Origin: CAVCAD01 sp036653735
GTDB lineage: Bacteria > Bacillota_I > Bacilli_A > RF39 > UBA660
Reading direction: 5' to 3'
NCBI GenBank assembly: GCA_036653735.1
Contig: JAVVTI010000021.1
Span: forward strand, 1 to 15,447
DNA: 15,447 nucleotides
Shown: positions 8,324 through 15,309 of the stretch, one piece after another
Numbering within the stretch: the stretch's first letter is position 1
Layout: every line of letters begins with the position of its first letter
The notes under the pieces: generated by a model
Database searches by the model: none
Told to the model about the DNA's origin: nothing
What the model saw: only the letters and a program-made list of their open reading frames with translations
Translations under genes and position numbers: made by a program

Positions 8324-9604
8324 ATGAAAGTAACTCTTTTACCAGCGGATATTTATCAGGTAGTTAATAAAGCTTATTTAAGTGAAAGTGATAAGCTTGT
8401 TTTAAGTATGCTGTATATGCCTATAATAGGGAATAATCCTATTAGTTTGTATTTAAGTCTTTATAATGAACTTAAACAATCTAACTTTATGTCATGTGAA
8501 CTTAATCATAGACATCTTATGACTAGTATGGGGCTTAACTTAGATACTATTAAAGAATCTAGAATAAAGTTAGAGGGTATAGGTCTTATGAAGACATACT
8601 TTTTAGCAGGTAGTGTTAACTCATATATTTATGAATTATACTGCCCTGTAAGTGCTAAAGAATTCTTTGAGTCACCTATATTTAATGTAGTACTATTTAA
8701 TAATGTAGGAAAAGAAGAGTATAATAGACTTATTAATAGTTTTAAGATGCCTATTATTTCTCTTAAGAATTATACAGATATTACTAAGTCTTTTGATTAT
8801 ACTTATAAATCAGAAAGTTATACTAACCTAGAGCTTGAAAATATAAATATAATGGGGAAAAATAAGTTAAAACTTAGTTATGAAATAGATTATGATTTTG
8901 ATTTACTTATTTCTTCTTTACCTAAGAGTTTTAATGAAAAGTGTTTGAACAAAAGTTTAAAAGAGCTTATTATAAATTTATCATTTCTATATGAGTTAGA
9001 TCCTATTACTATAGCGGATATAATAAAATCTTGTATAAATATAAGAGGTAATATAGAGAAAGAAGAACTTAGAAAGAATGTTAGAAAGTATTATCAATTT
9101 AATAATGAAGGAAGATTACCTAGTCTATTATTTAAGGAACAATTAGAGTATTTGAAGAGTCCTATGGGTAATAATAGTAATAGAGGTAAGATTATTAAAG
9201 TATTTGAGAATAATAGTCCATATGAATTTTTAAAAAGTAAGAATAAAGGTATAAGACCTGCTCCTAGTGATATGAAACTTTTAGAGTACTTAATAGTAGA
9301 ACTTAAACTTAGTCCAGCTGTTGTGAATGTACTAGTTGACTATGTTCTTAGAATTAATAATAATAAACTAACTAGAAGTTACTGTGAAAAGATAGCATCT
9401 CAGTGGAAAAGAAGTGGAATAGAGACTGCAGCTGAAGCAATGGAAATAGCAGAAAAAGAGCATAATAAAATTAAAAAGATATCATCTTCTTTTTCTAAGA
9501 AAGAAGAGAAAGCACCAGCGTGGTTTAATAAGACTATAGAAAAAGAAGAATTAACAAGTAATGAAAAGTCTGAACTTGAAAGTTTATTAAAGGAGTTTAA
9601 ATAA
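8324..9604 (+). CDS. dnaB: Replication initiation and membrane attachment protein DnaB (Bacillus type, DnaD-fold)
   Basis: This 426-residue protein is homologous to Bacillus DnaB, the co-loader that works with DnaD and DnaI to place the replicative helicase at oriC and at stalled forks. It is not the Escherichia DnaB helicase. The N-terminus LLPADIYQVVNKAYLS, the IKLEGIGLMKTY segment (81-92), YELYCPVSAKEF (103-114) and FNNVGKEEYN are typical of its winged-helix domain. The C-terminal DnaB_2/DnaD-like domain spans about 295-380 and contains the family motif YxxxIxxxW as YCEKIASQW (353-361). A charged, Lys/Glu-rich tail follows. A GGGGGA ribosome site lies seven bases before the ATG. The gene is directly coupled to dnaI by a one-base TAATG overlap, the conserved dnaB-dnaI order of Bacilli. 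Confidence 0.9.
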   Translation: MKVTLLPADIYQVVNKAYLSESDKLVLSMLYMPIIGNNPISLYLSLYNELKQSNFMSCELNHRHLMTSMGLNLDTIKESRIKLEGIGLMKTYFLAGSVNSYIYELYCPVSAKEFFESPIFNVVLFNNVGKEEYNRLINSFKMPIISLKNYTDITKSFDYTYKSESYTNLELENINIMGKNKLKLSYEIDYDFDLLISSLPKSFNEKCLNKSLKELIINLSFLYELDPITIADIIKSCINIRGNIEKEELRKNVRKYYQFNNEGRLPSLLFKEQLEYLKSPMGNNSNRGKIIKVFENNSPYEFLKSKNKGIRPAPSDMKLLEYLIVELKLSPAVVNVLVDYVLRINNNKLTRSYCEKIASQWKRSGIETAAEAMEIAEKEHNKIKKISSSFSKKEEKAPAWFNKTIEKEELTSNEKSELESLLKEFK

Positions 9605-10506
9605 TGAAACAAGCAGTTAATATATCATCATATAAGAAAAGAGAAATAACTAAGAGCTTAAGAGCTTCATTTAATGAAGCTCTAGAAAATAATGAATTTA
9701 TGAAATTAGTTAATAAGATAAAAGTAAGTGAAGAAGAATTACTTAATAATACTTCTAAACTAGAAAATACTACTAATGAATTAACTAATTGTAAGAAGTG
9801 TAAGTCATTAAGTAAATGTAATAATACAGTAAGAGGTTGTGTTAACTTTCCTGTTAATAATGAAGGTCATCTTATATTTTCTTATATTCCTTGTAAATAT
9901 AAGAAAAAAGAAAATAACTTACCTAAGACATTCTTCTTTGAAACTCCTATATTTTTAAGAAATGCTAAACTAAGTGAAGTATTCTTAGATGATAAGAAGA
10001 GAACAGATGTTATTAAGTATTTAAAAGATTTTATTACTTCATATGATGATAATAGAATAAAGGGTTTATATTTGTATGGTTCTTTTGGTAGTGGTAAGAG
10101 TTACTTATTAAGTGCTCTTATTAATGAGATGGCATGTAAGAATAAATCATGTGCTATAGTATACTTTCCTAGTATGCTTAGAATACTTAGAGAAGGGTTT
10201 AATGATAACTCTTATGATGTAAGATATAATGAAATAATGAAGTGTGATCTTCTATTAATAGATGATATAGGAGCTGAGGCTAATACTTTATTTAGTAGAG
10301 ATGAAATACTAGGAAGTATTCTTCAGTATAGAATGGATAATAACTTAAGTACATTCTTTACATCTAATTTAAGTTTAGAAGAGTTAGAAATACATTTAAA
10401 AACTACTTCTTCATCAACTGATGCTGTTAAAGCAAGAAGAATAATAGAAAGAATTAAACAGTTAACACTACCTATGGAGTTAGTAGCAGAGAATAGGCGT
10501 AAGTAA
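9604..10506 (+). CDS. dnaI: Primosomal helicase loader DnaI
   Basis: This 300-residue AAA+ ATPase loads the replicative helicase onto DNA together with DnaB and DnaD. The N-terminal region has a cysteine cluster (Cys63, 66, 72, 79 and 97) expected to bind zinc and contact the helicase, as in Bacillus DnaI. The ATPase domain shows Walker A GSFGSGKS (159-166), Walker B LLLIDDIGAE (216-225), sensor-1-like TSN (253-255) and C-terminal arginines in KARRIIERIKQL (277-287). Its length matches the family (about 300-310). The start codon overlaps the dnaB stop by one base, with AAAGGAG (9589-9595) inside the end of dnaB, so the two are made together. Confidence 0.92.
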   Translation: MKQAVNISSYKKREITKSLRASFNEALENNEFMKLVNKIKVSEEELLNNTSKLENTTNELTNCKKCKSLSKCNNTVRGCVNFPVNNEGHLIFSYIPCKYKKKENNLPKTFFFETPIFLRNAKLSEVFLDDKKRTDVIKYLKDFITSYDDNRIKGLYLYGSFGSGKSYLLSALINEMACKNKSCAIVYFPSMLRILREGFNDNSYDVRYNEIMKCDLLLIDDIGAEANTLFSRDEILGSILQYRMDNNLSTFFTSNLSLEELEIHLKTTSSSTDAVKARRIIERIKQLTLPMELVAENRRK

Positions 10507-10518
10507 AGGATTTGTTTT

Positions 10519-10563
10519 ATGCTTAAATTAACTATAGTATACCTTGTGTCATTTACTAAGTAA
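10519..10563 (+). CDS. Possible 14-codon small ORF after dnaI
   Basis: The ATG at 10519 follows a good Shine-Dalgarno AAAGGA (10505-10510) at eight bases and encodes MLKLTIVYLVSFTK before TAA. It sits 12 bases after the dnaI stop. The ribosome site makes it worth listing, but such a short frame may be chance, a leader peptide, or the start of a decayed gene, since another open frame without a start codon follows at 10595-10717. Confidence 0.2.
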   Translation: MLKLTIVYLVSFTK

Positions 10564-10581
10564 GAGGCACTATAATATACC
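10531..10581 (+). repeat. 13-bp direct repeat flanking a palindrome, with a -10-like element
   Basis: ACTATAGTATACC (10531-10543) and ACTATAATATACC (10569-10581) match at 12 of 13 bases, 38 bases apart. Between them lies the palindrome TTACT-A-AGTAA (10553-10563). The second copy contains a perfect TATAAT (10571-10576), but no well-spaced -35 is visible. TATACCTT (10538-10545) is also the exact complement of AAGGTATA (10622-10629), allowing a long-range stem in RNA. Function unknown. Confidence 0.35.
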
Positions 10582-10696
10582 AAAACTATTTTAAAGTGTT
10601 GAACTTCTTGATATATTTTCTAAGGTATATGAGGGGTGTGATAATATAAATCCTCTTGAATATTTAGATACAATTAACTTATCAGGTCATATTAAC

Positions 10697-10739
10697 CAAT
10701 ATAAAAAATGTCTTTAATATAAGGACATTTTTTATATTG
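10697..10739. terminator. Bidirectional intrinsic terminator between dnaI and mraZ
   Basis: A perfect 16-bp inverted repeat, CAATATAAAAAATGTC (10697-10712) and its complement at 10724-10739, encloses an 11-base loop. The A-run and T-run in the two arms give a stem (ATGTC/GACAT) followed by T6 on either strand. It separates the dnaB-dnaI transcript from the mraZ operon. Confidence 0.75.
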
Positions 10740-10781
10740 ATAAATTTGTTTGAATTCTTTACACTTTTATTAAAAAAAGAC

Positions 10782-10810
10782 TTTACAAATGTGCGATTTA
10801 ATAGTAAGAT
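10782..10810 (+). promoter_or_regulatory. Promoter of the mraZ-rsmH-ftsL-ftsI operon
   Basis: -35 TTTACA (10782-10787) and -10 TAAGAT (10805-10810) are exactly 17 bases apart. The predicted start near 10817 lies within the MraZ box array that begins at the next base, consistent with autoregulation. A weaker upstream alternative is TTGATA (10737-10742) with TACACT (10760-10765). Confidence 0.65.
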
Positions 10811-10845
10811 AGTGGTAGGAAGTGTCACTAAGTGGTAGAAAGTGG
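10811..10845 (+). promoter_or_regulatory. MraZ operator: four AGTGG/AGTGT boxes at 10-bp spacing
   Basis: AGTGG (10811-10815), AGTGT (10821-10825), AGTGG (10831-10835) and AGTGG (10841-10845) repeat with an exact 10-base period, one helical turn. Each is preceded by A or T, as in the AAAGTG-type boxes known for MraZ of Mollicutes. The array runs from the -10 edge across the predicted start, and its last box overlaps the ribosome site GGGAGGA (10844-10850). This should let MraZ bound here block transcription of its own operon. Confidence 0.75.
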
Positions 10846-10854
10846 GAGGAACTT

Positions 10855-11295
10855 ATGTTAATAGGTGAATATCATCATAATTTAGATGAAAAGAACAGAT
10901 TAATTATTCCTTCTAAGCTAAGAAATAGCCTAGATAATACTTTTATTATTACTAAAGGACTTGAGAAATGCTTATTTGTTTATTCTATGAAAGAATGGGA
11001 TAAGATTACTAAGAAAATTAACTTATTACCATTTACTAAGAAGAATGTAAGAGCGTTTGAAAGATCATTTATAGGTGGTGCTTCATTATGTGAATTTGAT
11101 AAACAAGGTAGAATAAGTATTGCATCTTCTCTACTTGATTATGCTTCACTTAGTCATGAATGTGTGATCATCGGTGTGAATGAAAGGCTTGAGATATGGG
11201 ACAAAGTTTCATTTGATGAATTTATGAAAGTAAATGAAGATAATATGAGTGAAATAGCAGAAGATTTATTTTCTTTAGGAGATACTAATGCATAA
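10855..11295 (+). CDS. mraZ: Transcriptional regulator MraZ
   Basis: This 146-residue DNA-binding protein regulates its own division/cell-wall cluster. It begins MLIGEYHHNLDEKNRLIIP, the canonical family start, and has two SpoVT-AbrB-like halves with the paired DxxxR motifs LDEKNRL (Asp11/Arg15) and FDKQGRI (Asp82/Arg86). MraZ forms ring-shaped oligomers that read spaced repeats in DNA, and four such repeats lie immediately upstream. The ATG at 10855 is chosen because GGGAGGA (10844-10850) precedes it and homology begins there; the in-frame GTG at 10822 lies within the operator. The reading frame overlaps rsmH by eight bases. Confidence 0.95.
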   Translation: MLIGEYHHNLDEKNRLIIPSKLRNSLDNTFIITKGLEKCLFVYSMKEWDKITKKINLLPFTKKNVRAFERSFIGGASLCEFDKQGRISIASSLLDYASLSHECVIIGVNERLEIWDKVSFDEFMKVNEDNMSEIAEDLFSLGDTNA

Positions 11296-12181
11296 AAGTG
11301 TTCTTCTAAAAGAAGCAATAGATGGCTTAAATATAAAGCCGAGTGGTAAATATGTTGATGCAACTATTGGGTATGCAGGACATTCAAGTGTAATACTTGA
11401 AAAGCTTAATAAGGAGGGGTTCCTTTTCGCCTTTGATCAAGATGAGAAAGCAGTAGAATATTCTTTTGATAGACTAAATCAAATAAGTACTAACTTTAAG
11501 ATATTTAAAGATAACTTTAAGAATCTTATTAACTATCTTGATTGTAATATAGATGGTTTCTTATTTGATTTAGGTGTATCTAGTCCTCAATTAGATGAAG
11601 TACAAAGGGGTTTTAGTTATCATAGTGATGCTTTACTTGATATGAGAATGGATACTAATCAAGAGTTAGATGCAGCATATGTAGTTAATAATTATACTTT
11701 AGAAAAACTTACTGATATATTTTATAAATATGGAGAAGAAAAGTATTCTAAGTCTATTGCTAAGAACATAATTAAAAGCAGACCTATTACAACTACTCTT
11801 GAACTTAGTGAAATTATTAAAGGAAGTGTACCTCTAAGTTATAGGAATCAAAAACATCCAGCTAGAAAGGTATTTCAGGCATTAAGAATAGAAGTAAATA
11901 ATGAATTAGATATACTTGATAATACTATTAGAGATGCTTTTGATCTTCTTAATCCAGGAGGAAGAATAGTAGTAATAACATTTCATTCTCTGGAGGATAA
12001 GATTATAAAGGATGTATTTAAGTCTTTAAGTTCAAATATTGAACTTAAAGGAGTTCCATATAATAATGGGGCTTCTAAGGCTACTATAATAACTAAGAAA
12101 CCTATAATACCTACTAATGAAGAAATAGAAATAAATAATAGAAGTAGAAGTGCTAAGTTAAGAATAATACAGAAGATATAA
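11288..12181 (+). CDS. rsmH: 16S rRNA (cytosine-1402-N4)-methyltransferase RsmH
   Basis: This 297-residue SAM-dependent enzyme (formerly MraW) N4-methylates C1402 in the ribosomal decoding centre. It begins MHKSVLLKEAIDGL. Visible motifs are the SAM-binding DATIGYAGHS (24-33; most members have G-x-G-G-H, so Ala replaces one Gly here), DGFLFDLGVSSPQLD (89-103), RGFSYHSDALLDMRMD (107-122), HPARKVFQALRIEVN (191-205) and TFHSLEDKI (232-240), with the usual Arg-rich end NNRSRSAKLR. The ATG overlaps mraZ, with AGGAGA (11277-11282) as ribosome site, so it is coupled to mraZ. The length is slightly shorter than the usual 310 or so. Confidence 0.95.
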   Translation: MHKSVLLKEAIDGLNIKPSGKYVDATIGYAGHSSVILEKLNKEGFLFAFDQDEKAVEYSFDRLNQISTNFKIFKDNFKNLINYLDCNIDGFLFDLGVSSPQLDEVQRGFSYHSDALLDMRMDTNQELDAAYVVNNYTLEKLTDIFYKYGEEKYSKSIAKNIIKSRPITTTLELSEIIKGSVPLSYRNQKHPARKVFQALRIEVNNELDILDNTIRDAFDLLNPGGRIVVITFHSLEDKIIKDVFKSLSSNIELKGVPYNNGASKATIITKKPIIPTNEEIEINNRSRSAKLRIIQKI

Positions 12182-12192
12182 AGGAGAAAATT

Positions 12193-12501
12193 ATGGCTAA
12201 GAAGGAAAAAATAACTTTAATAAGAGGAGAGAAATTATTATATACTTTTATAGTACTTTTAGTTATATTTAATATATTAGGTCAAGCATTCTCTATGACT
12301 ATGTTATCAAAAACTAACTATGATGTAGAGCGTACTAAAGGAAAAATAGTAGCTCAAGAAAGAACTAATGATAGTTTAAATATGAAGATAAATGAACTTG
12401 CTTCTTTAGAAAATGTAGAAACAATAGCTTCATTATATGGTCTTGTTTATAATAATGGTAATGTTAAGATAATTCAAAATAATGAAGTGGAAAATGAATA
12501 A
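12193..12501 (+). CDS. ftsL: FtsL-like septal division protein
   Basis: This 102-residue bitopic membrane protein has a basic N-terminus (MAKKEKITLIRGEK), one transmembrane helix at about 15-37, then a roughly 60-residue extracytoplasmic stretch with coiled-coil character (about 41-75). Sequence identity in FtsL is always weak; the call rests on size, topology and its position between rsmH and ftsI, which is conserved across bacteria. FtsL joins DivIB/FtsQ and DivIC/FtsB to activate septal wall synthesis by the FtsW-FtsI pair. Ribosome site AAGGAG (12181-12186) lies six bases before the ATG. Its end overlaps the start of ftsI. Confidence 0.75.
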   Translation: MAKKEKITLIRGEKLLYTFIVLLVIFNILGQAFSMTMLSKTNYDVERTKGKIVAQERTNDSLNMKINELASLENVETIASLYGLVYNNGNVKIIQNNEVENE

Positions 12502-14617
12502 AACAAGAACTGTTAAAATAAATATGTTGTTTATAGGCGTAGTTATTGTTTTCTTTTGTTTTATTATAATTAAACTTTCATATGTATCTTTAAGTAATGT
12601 AGTAAATAAAAAAGATTTAAAAGCTTTTGCTAGTAGTAGGAATACTGCTAAAGAAACATTAATAGCTTCTAGAGGTTCTATATATGATAAGACAGGAGAA
12701 ATACTAGCAAGGAATGTAAACTCATATACTGTTATTGCATATTTAGAACCAACTAGAACAACTGATAATAGTAATCCACAGCATGTAGTAGATAAAGAAT
12801 TAACTGCTAGTACTCTTTCACCTCTTATTAATATGACTAAGGAAAAGATAATGGAAATGCTTAAATCATCTGCATATCAAGTAGAATTAGGACCAGGTGG
12901 AAGAGGTATAACAGAACTATTAAAAGAAGAGATAGAATCTAAGGATTTACCGGGTATTAGTTTTACTAAGAGTATAAAAAGATACTATCCTAAGAGTGAC
13001 TTTCTTTCTTATACTTTAGGTTATGCTAAAACAGATGAGAAAACTGAGATAGATGGGGAAATGGGTATAGAGCTTTTTTATAATGATAAACTTAGTGGTA
13101 CAAATGGATATAAGGAATATCAACAAGATATGTTTGGATATCAAATAGCATCTACTAAACCTATTATTAAAAAAGCAATAGATGGTAATAATATATACTT
13201 AACTATTGATACTAATATTCAGATGTTTGTTGAACAAGAAATGGAATTTCTTGAAAGAACTAAGATGGATTGGGCTAATATTACTGTTATGAATGCTAAA
13301 ACAGGGGAAATATTAGGTAGTGCATCTTCTCCTAGTTTTAATCCTAATACTAAGAATATTTCTTCATACTATGATCCTTTTGTTTCCTTTACATATGAAC
13401 CTGGTTCTACTATGAAGATGTTTTCTTTTTTAGCAGCTATGGAAAATAAGTTATATGATGGTAAAGAATTATATACATCAGGTTCTATAAAGATAGATAA
13501 GTATACTATAGAAGATTGGAATAAAAAGGGATGGGGAGATATTACATATGATGAGGGATTTGCTGGATCATCAAATGTAGCAGCAGCTAAGTTATCACAG
13601 AAATTAGGTAAAGAGAAGTTAAGAGAGTTTTATGAGAAATTAGGTTTTGGTTATAAGACTGGTATTACATTACCAAATGAACAAGAGGGTAATATATCTT
13701 TTAAATATGAGGTAGAGACTGCTAATGCTGCTTTTGGTCAAGGTTTAACTATAACACCAGTACAAATGATGCAAGCAGCATCATGTATAGCTAATGATGG
13801 TGATGTTATAAAACCATATATAGTTGATAAGATAACTGATGATAAAGGGAAGGTTATTTTTACTGGTAAGAAAGAAATACTAAATAAAGCTGCTTCTAAA
13901 GAAAATACTGACTATATGAAGCGTCTTATGAAAACAGTAGTAGATGGTAGTGTTAAAACGGCATATGCAATGAATTATAATGTGCCTGAATTTGACTTAA
14001 TAGGAAAAACTGGTACAGCAGAAATAGCTGGTACATCGGGTAGTTATTTAACAGGAACATATAACTATATTAGAAGTTTTACTGGTATGTTCCCAGGTAA
14101 TAATCCTGAAATAATATTTTATATAGTAGTATCTAAGCCTACTAATTTAACAGCAGTTCCAACAGTTACTAAGAGTTTAGTTAAAAGTATTGGTACATAT
14201 CTTAACTTAAACTCTAGTAGTACTAAAAATACTCCTGATAAGAAAGTATTAAGTTATATTAATAAAGAAACTAATTGGGTAAAAGAAGAGCTTATTAATA
14301 AAGAATTAAATCCTATTATTATAGGTAATGGTGATAAAATAATACAGCAGTATCCTAATAAAGGGGCAGTTCTTAATAAAAATGATAAAGTATTTTTACT
14401 TACATCTTCAAGTGAATATAAATATATAGATATACTTTCATGGAGTAAGAAAGATGTTAGTAGTTTATTTAAACTTATGGATATGACATATGAAGAGGAG
14501 GGATATGGTTATGTAACAAGTTATTCTTATAAACTAGATGATGTTATTAATAAAGAAGATAAGATTAAAATAATATATAAGCCATTATATGAAATAAAGA
14601 AAGAAAGTACTAATTAG
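12482..14617 (+). CDS. ftsI: Class B penicillin-binding protein FtsI (PBP2x/SpoVD-like) with PASTA tail
   Basis: This 711-residue septal peptidoglycan transpeptidase has a short cytoplasmic start, one membrane helix (about 13-36), and a dimerisation domain opening with SRGSIYDKTGEILARN (63-78). The penicillin-binding domain carries all three active-site motifs: S309-TM-K312 (in EPGSTMKM), S363-S-N365, and K509-T-G511. After about residue 575 come two PASTA-like modules, the first around IIIGNGDKIIQQYPNKGAVL and the second degenerate, as in PBP2x and SpoVD of low-GC Gram-positives. The start is uncertain: the ATG at 12482 overlaps ftsL by 20 bases, while the in-frame ATG at 12494 overlaps by 8; neither has a strong ribosome site. 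The enzyme should be beta-lactam sensitive and act with FtsL and FtsW. The division or sporulation role (FtsI versus SpoVD) cannot be fixed from sequence alone. Confidence 0.92.
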   Translation: MKWKMNKTRTVKINMLFIGVVIVFFCFIIIKLSYVSLSNVVNKKDLKAFASSRNTAKETLIASRGSIYDKTGEILARNVNSYTVIAYLEPTRTTDNSNPQHVVDKELTASTLSPLINMTKEKIMEMLKSSAYQVELGPGGRGITELLKEEIESKDLPGISFTKSIKRYYPKSDFLSYTLGYAKTDEKTEIDGEMGIELFYNDKLSGTNGYKEYQQDMFGYQIASTKPIIKKAIDGNNIYLTIDTNIQMFVEQEMEFLERTKMDWANITVMNAKTGEILGSASSPSFNPNTKNISSYYDPFVSFTYEPGSTMKMFSFLAAMENKLYDGKELYTSGSIKIDKYTIEDWNKKGWGDITYDEGFAGSSNVAAAKLSQKLGKEKLREFYEKLGFGYKTGITLPNEQEGNISFKYEVETANAAFGQGLTITPVQMMQAASCIANDGDVIKPYIVDKITDDKGKVIFTGKKEILNKAASKENTDYMKRLMKTVVDGSVKTAYAMNYNVPEFDLIGKTGTAEIAGTSGSYLTGTYNYIRSFTGMFPGNNPEIIFYIVVSKPTNLTAVPTVTKSLVKSIGTYLNLNSSSTKNTPDKKVLSYINKETNWVKEELINKELNPIIIGNGDKIIQQYPNKGAVLNKNDKVFLLTSSSEYKYIDILSWSKKDVSSLFKLMDMTYEEEGYGYVTSYSYKLDDVINKEDKIKIIYKPLYEIKKESTN

Positions 14618-14636
14618 TATAATTACTTTCTTTTTT
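14597..14636 (+). terminator. Intrinsic terminator overlapping the end of ftsI
   Basis: A 10-bp stem AAAGAAAGTA/TACTTTCTTT (14600-14609 with 14624-14633) encloses a 14-base loop containing the ftsI TAG stop, followed by a T-run to 14636. It closes the mraZ-ftsI operon, so no downstream wall genes share the transcript. Confidence 0.6.
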
Positions 14637-14725
14637 AAGACTTATTTATTGTTTTACTTATAACAAAATACTTTATGTTATTAACTTTAAGTGTAAAACA
14701 ATATGTAATTAACAGAAAGTAACTT

Positions 14726-14754
14726 TTTACAGACATATAAATATGTGTTATTGT
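14726..14754 (+). promoter_or_regulatory. Possible promoter and palindrome upstream of the Bro-N-like gene
   Basis: -35 TTTACA (14726-14731) is 17 bases from a weak -10 TATTGT (14749-14754); TATATT (14754-14759) is an alternative with poor spacing. A perfect palindrome ACATAT-AA-ATATGT (14733-14746) occupies the spacer, where an operator could lie. The region is very AT-rich, so chance is possible. Confidence 0.35.
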
Positions 14755-14780
14755 ATATTTATAGAAAGGAAGAGAGACAT

Positions 14781-15245
14781 ATGACAAATGATCCTAAATT
14801 ATTAAATAGTCCAAGTGTAGAAGTAATATTTGATAAACAGTGGTATTATAATTTAACTGATACAGTTAAGTATCTATTTAAGAAAGATACTATAAGTATA
14901 TTAAATGAGATACTTAATAATAAAGAAATAGAGATACATAAGATGAGAAGAAGAAATGATGAAAATTATATTACTATTGATTATCTAGATACATATAATC
15001 TTATTAAAGTATTACTTATATACAATTCTCCTAAGATAAAGGATATTAAATTATGGTTTGCAAGTATTATATTAGAAAGAATTAATGAAATAGTATATCC
15101 AGAGATAGCACTTGATAGATTAAAAACTATTAATGCTAAAAAAGGTAATCAATATAAATATATATTTCAAAAGAAAGAAAATCCTATAGATATAGAAGTT
15201 CTTACTAATCAAGAAATACTTGATGAAGAAATATCTATTAAATAG
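14781..15245 (+). CDS. Bro-N/phage antirepressor-like protein of unknown role
   Basis: This 154-residue protein has an N-terminal segment VEVIFDKQWYYNLTDTVKYL (13-32) recalling the WYxxxDVVxxL start of Bro-N/antirepressor-like domains. Residues 83-122, SPKIKDIKLWFASIILERI followed by NEIVYPEIALDRLK, match closely the pattern SPKAEPFKxWLAxVxxERIxEIxxPExAxxR familiar in Bro-N and DinD-like proteins. These families occur in phages and bacterial chromosomes, and some bind DNA. A charged tail ends the protein. The start ATG at 14781 has AAAGGAAG (14765-14772) eight bases upstream; an in-frame GTG at 14745 lacks a ribosome site. No other phage gene is nearby. It lies between the ftsI terminator and a possible sporulation gene, and its own promoter is weak. 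Family assignment is by remembered motif similarity only. Confidence 0.55.
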   Translation: MTNDPKLLNSPSVEVIFDKQWYYNLTDTVKYLFKKDTISILNEILNNKEIEIHKMRRRNDENYITIDYLDTYNLIKVLLIYNSPKIKDIKLWFASIILERINEIVYPEIALDRLKTINAKKGNQYKYIFQKKENPIDIEVLTNQEILDEEISIK

Positions 15246-15255
15246 TATATTCTTC
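15225..15255 (+). terminator. Possible weak terminator hairpin after the Bro-N-like gene
   Basis: GAAGAA (15225-15230) pairs with TTCTTC (15250-15255), continued by TAT/ATA and CTAT/ATAG around a three-base loop, with single-base bulges at 15231 and 15246. The nearest T-rich run (TTTTCTT, 15263-15269) is not adjacent, so termination is uncertain. The right arm overlaps the 0A-box. Confidence 0.3.
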
Positions 15256-15283
15256 GACAAAGTTTTCTTATTGTATGTATTAA
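15253..15283 (+). promoter_or_regulatory. Candidate Spo0A box at the -35 of the SirA-like gene promoter
   Basis: TTCGACA (15253-15259) is the exact complement of the Spo0A-box consensus TGTCGAA. It overlaps a -35-like TCGACA (15254-15259), 18 bases from a -10-like TATTAA (15278-15283). Spo0A boxes overlapping the -35 are typical of Spo0A-activated promoters. This is the only copy seen in the window. Confidence 0.45.
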
Positions 15284-15309
15284 ACTTATATTAGGGTGAT
15301 TAAGAAGAT

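Noticed and set aside
9400..9612. Antisense open frame over the end of dnaB
   Set aside because: Mirror of the dnaB coding sequence, no motif or start signal.
10323..10583. Antisense open frame over the end of dnaI and its spacer
   Set aside because: Mostly a shadow of dnaI; no recognisable domain.
10640..10740. SRP (4.5S) RNA or T-box leader, suggested by TCAGGTCA and the terminator
   Set aside because: The conserved SRP GGAAG-type core and the T-box GGTGG-type sequence are absent.
10822..10854. GTG at 10822 as the mraZ start
   Set aside because: It lies inside MraZ box 2, has no ribosome site, and family homology begins at the ATG at 10855.
11154..11363. Antisense open frame over the mraZ-rsmH junction
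   Set aside because: Covers two well-supported overlapping genes; no independent evidence.
1280..14617. Mycoplasma-type code (TGA = Trp)
   Set aside because: TGA acts as a stop at 3494-3496 and all Trp codons in recognised proteins are TGG.
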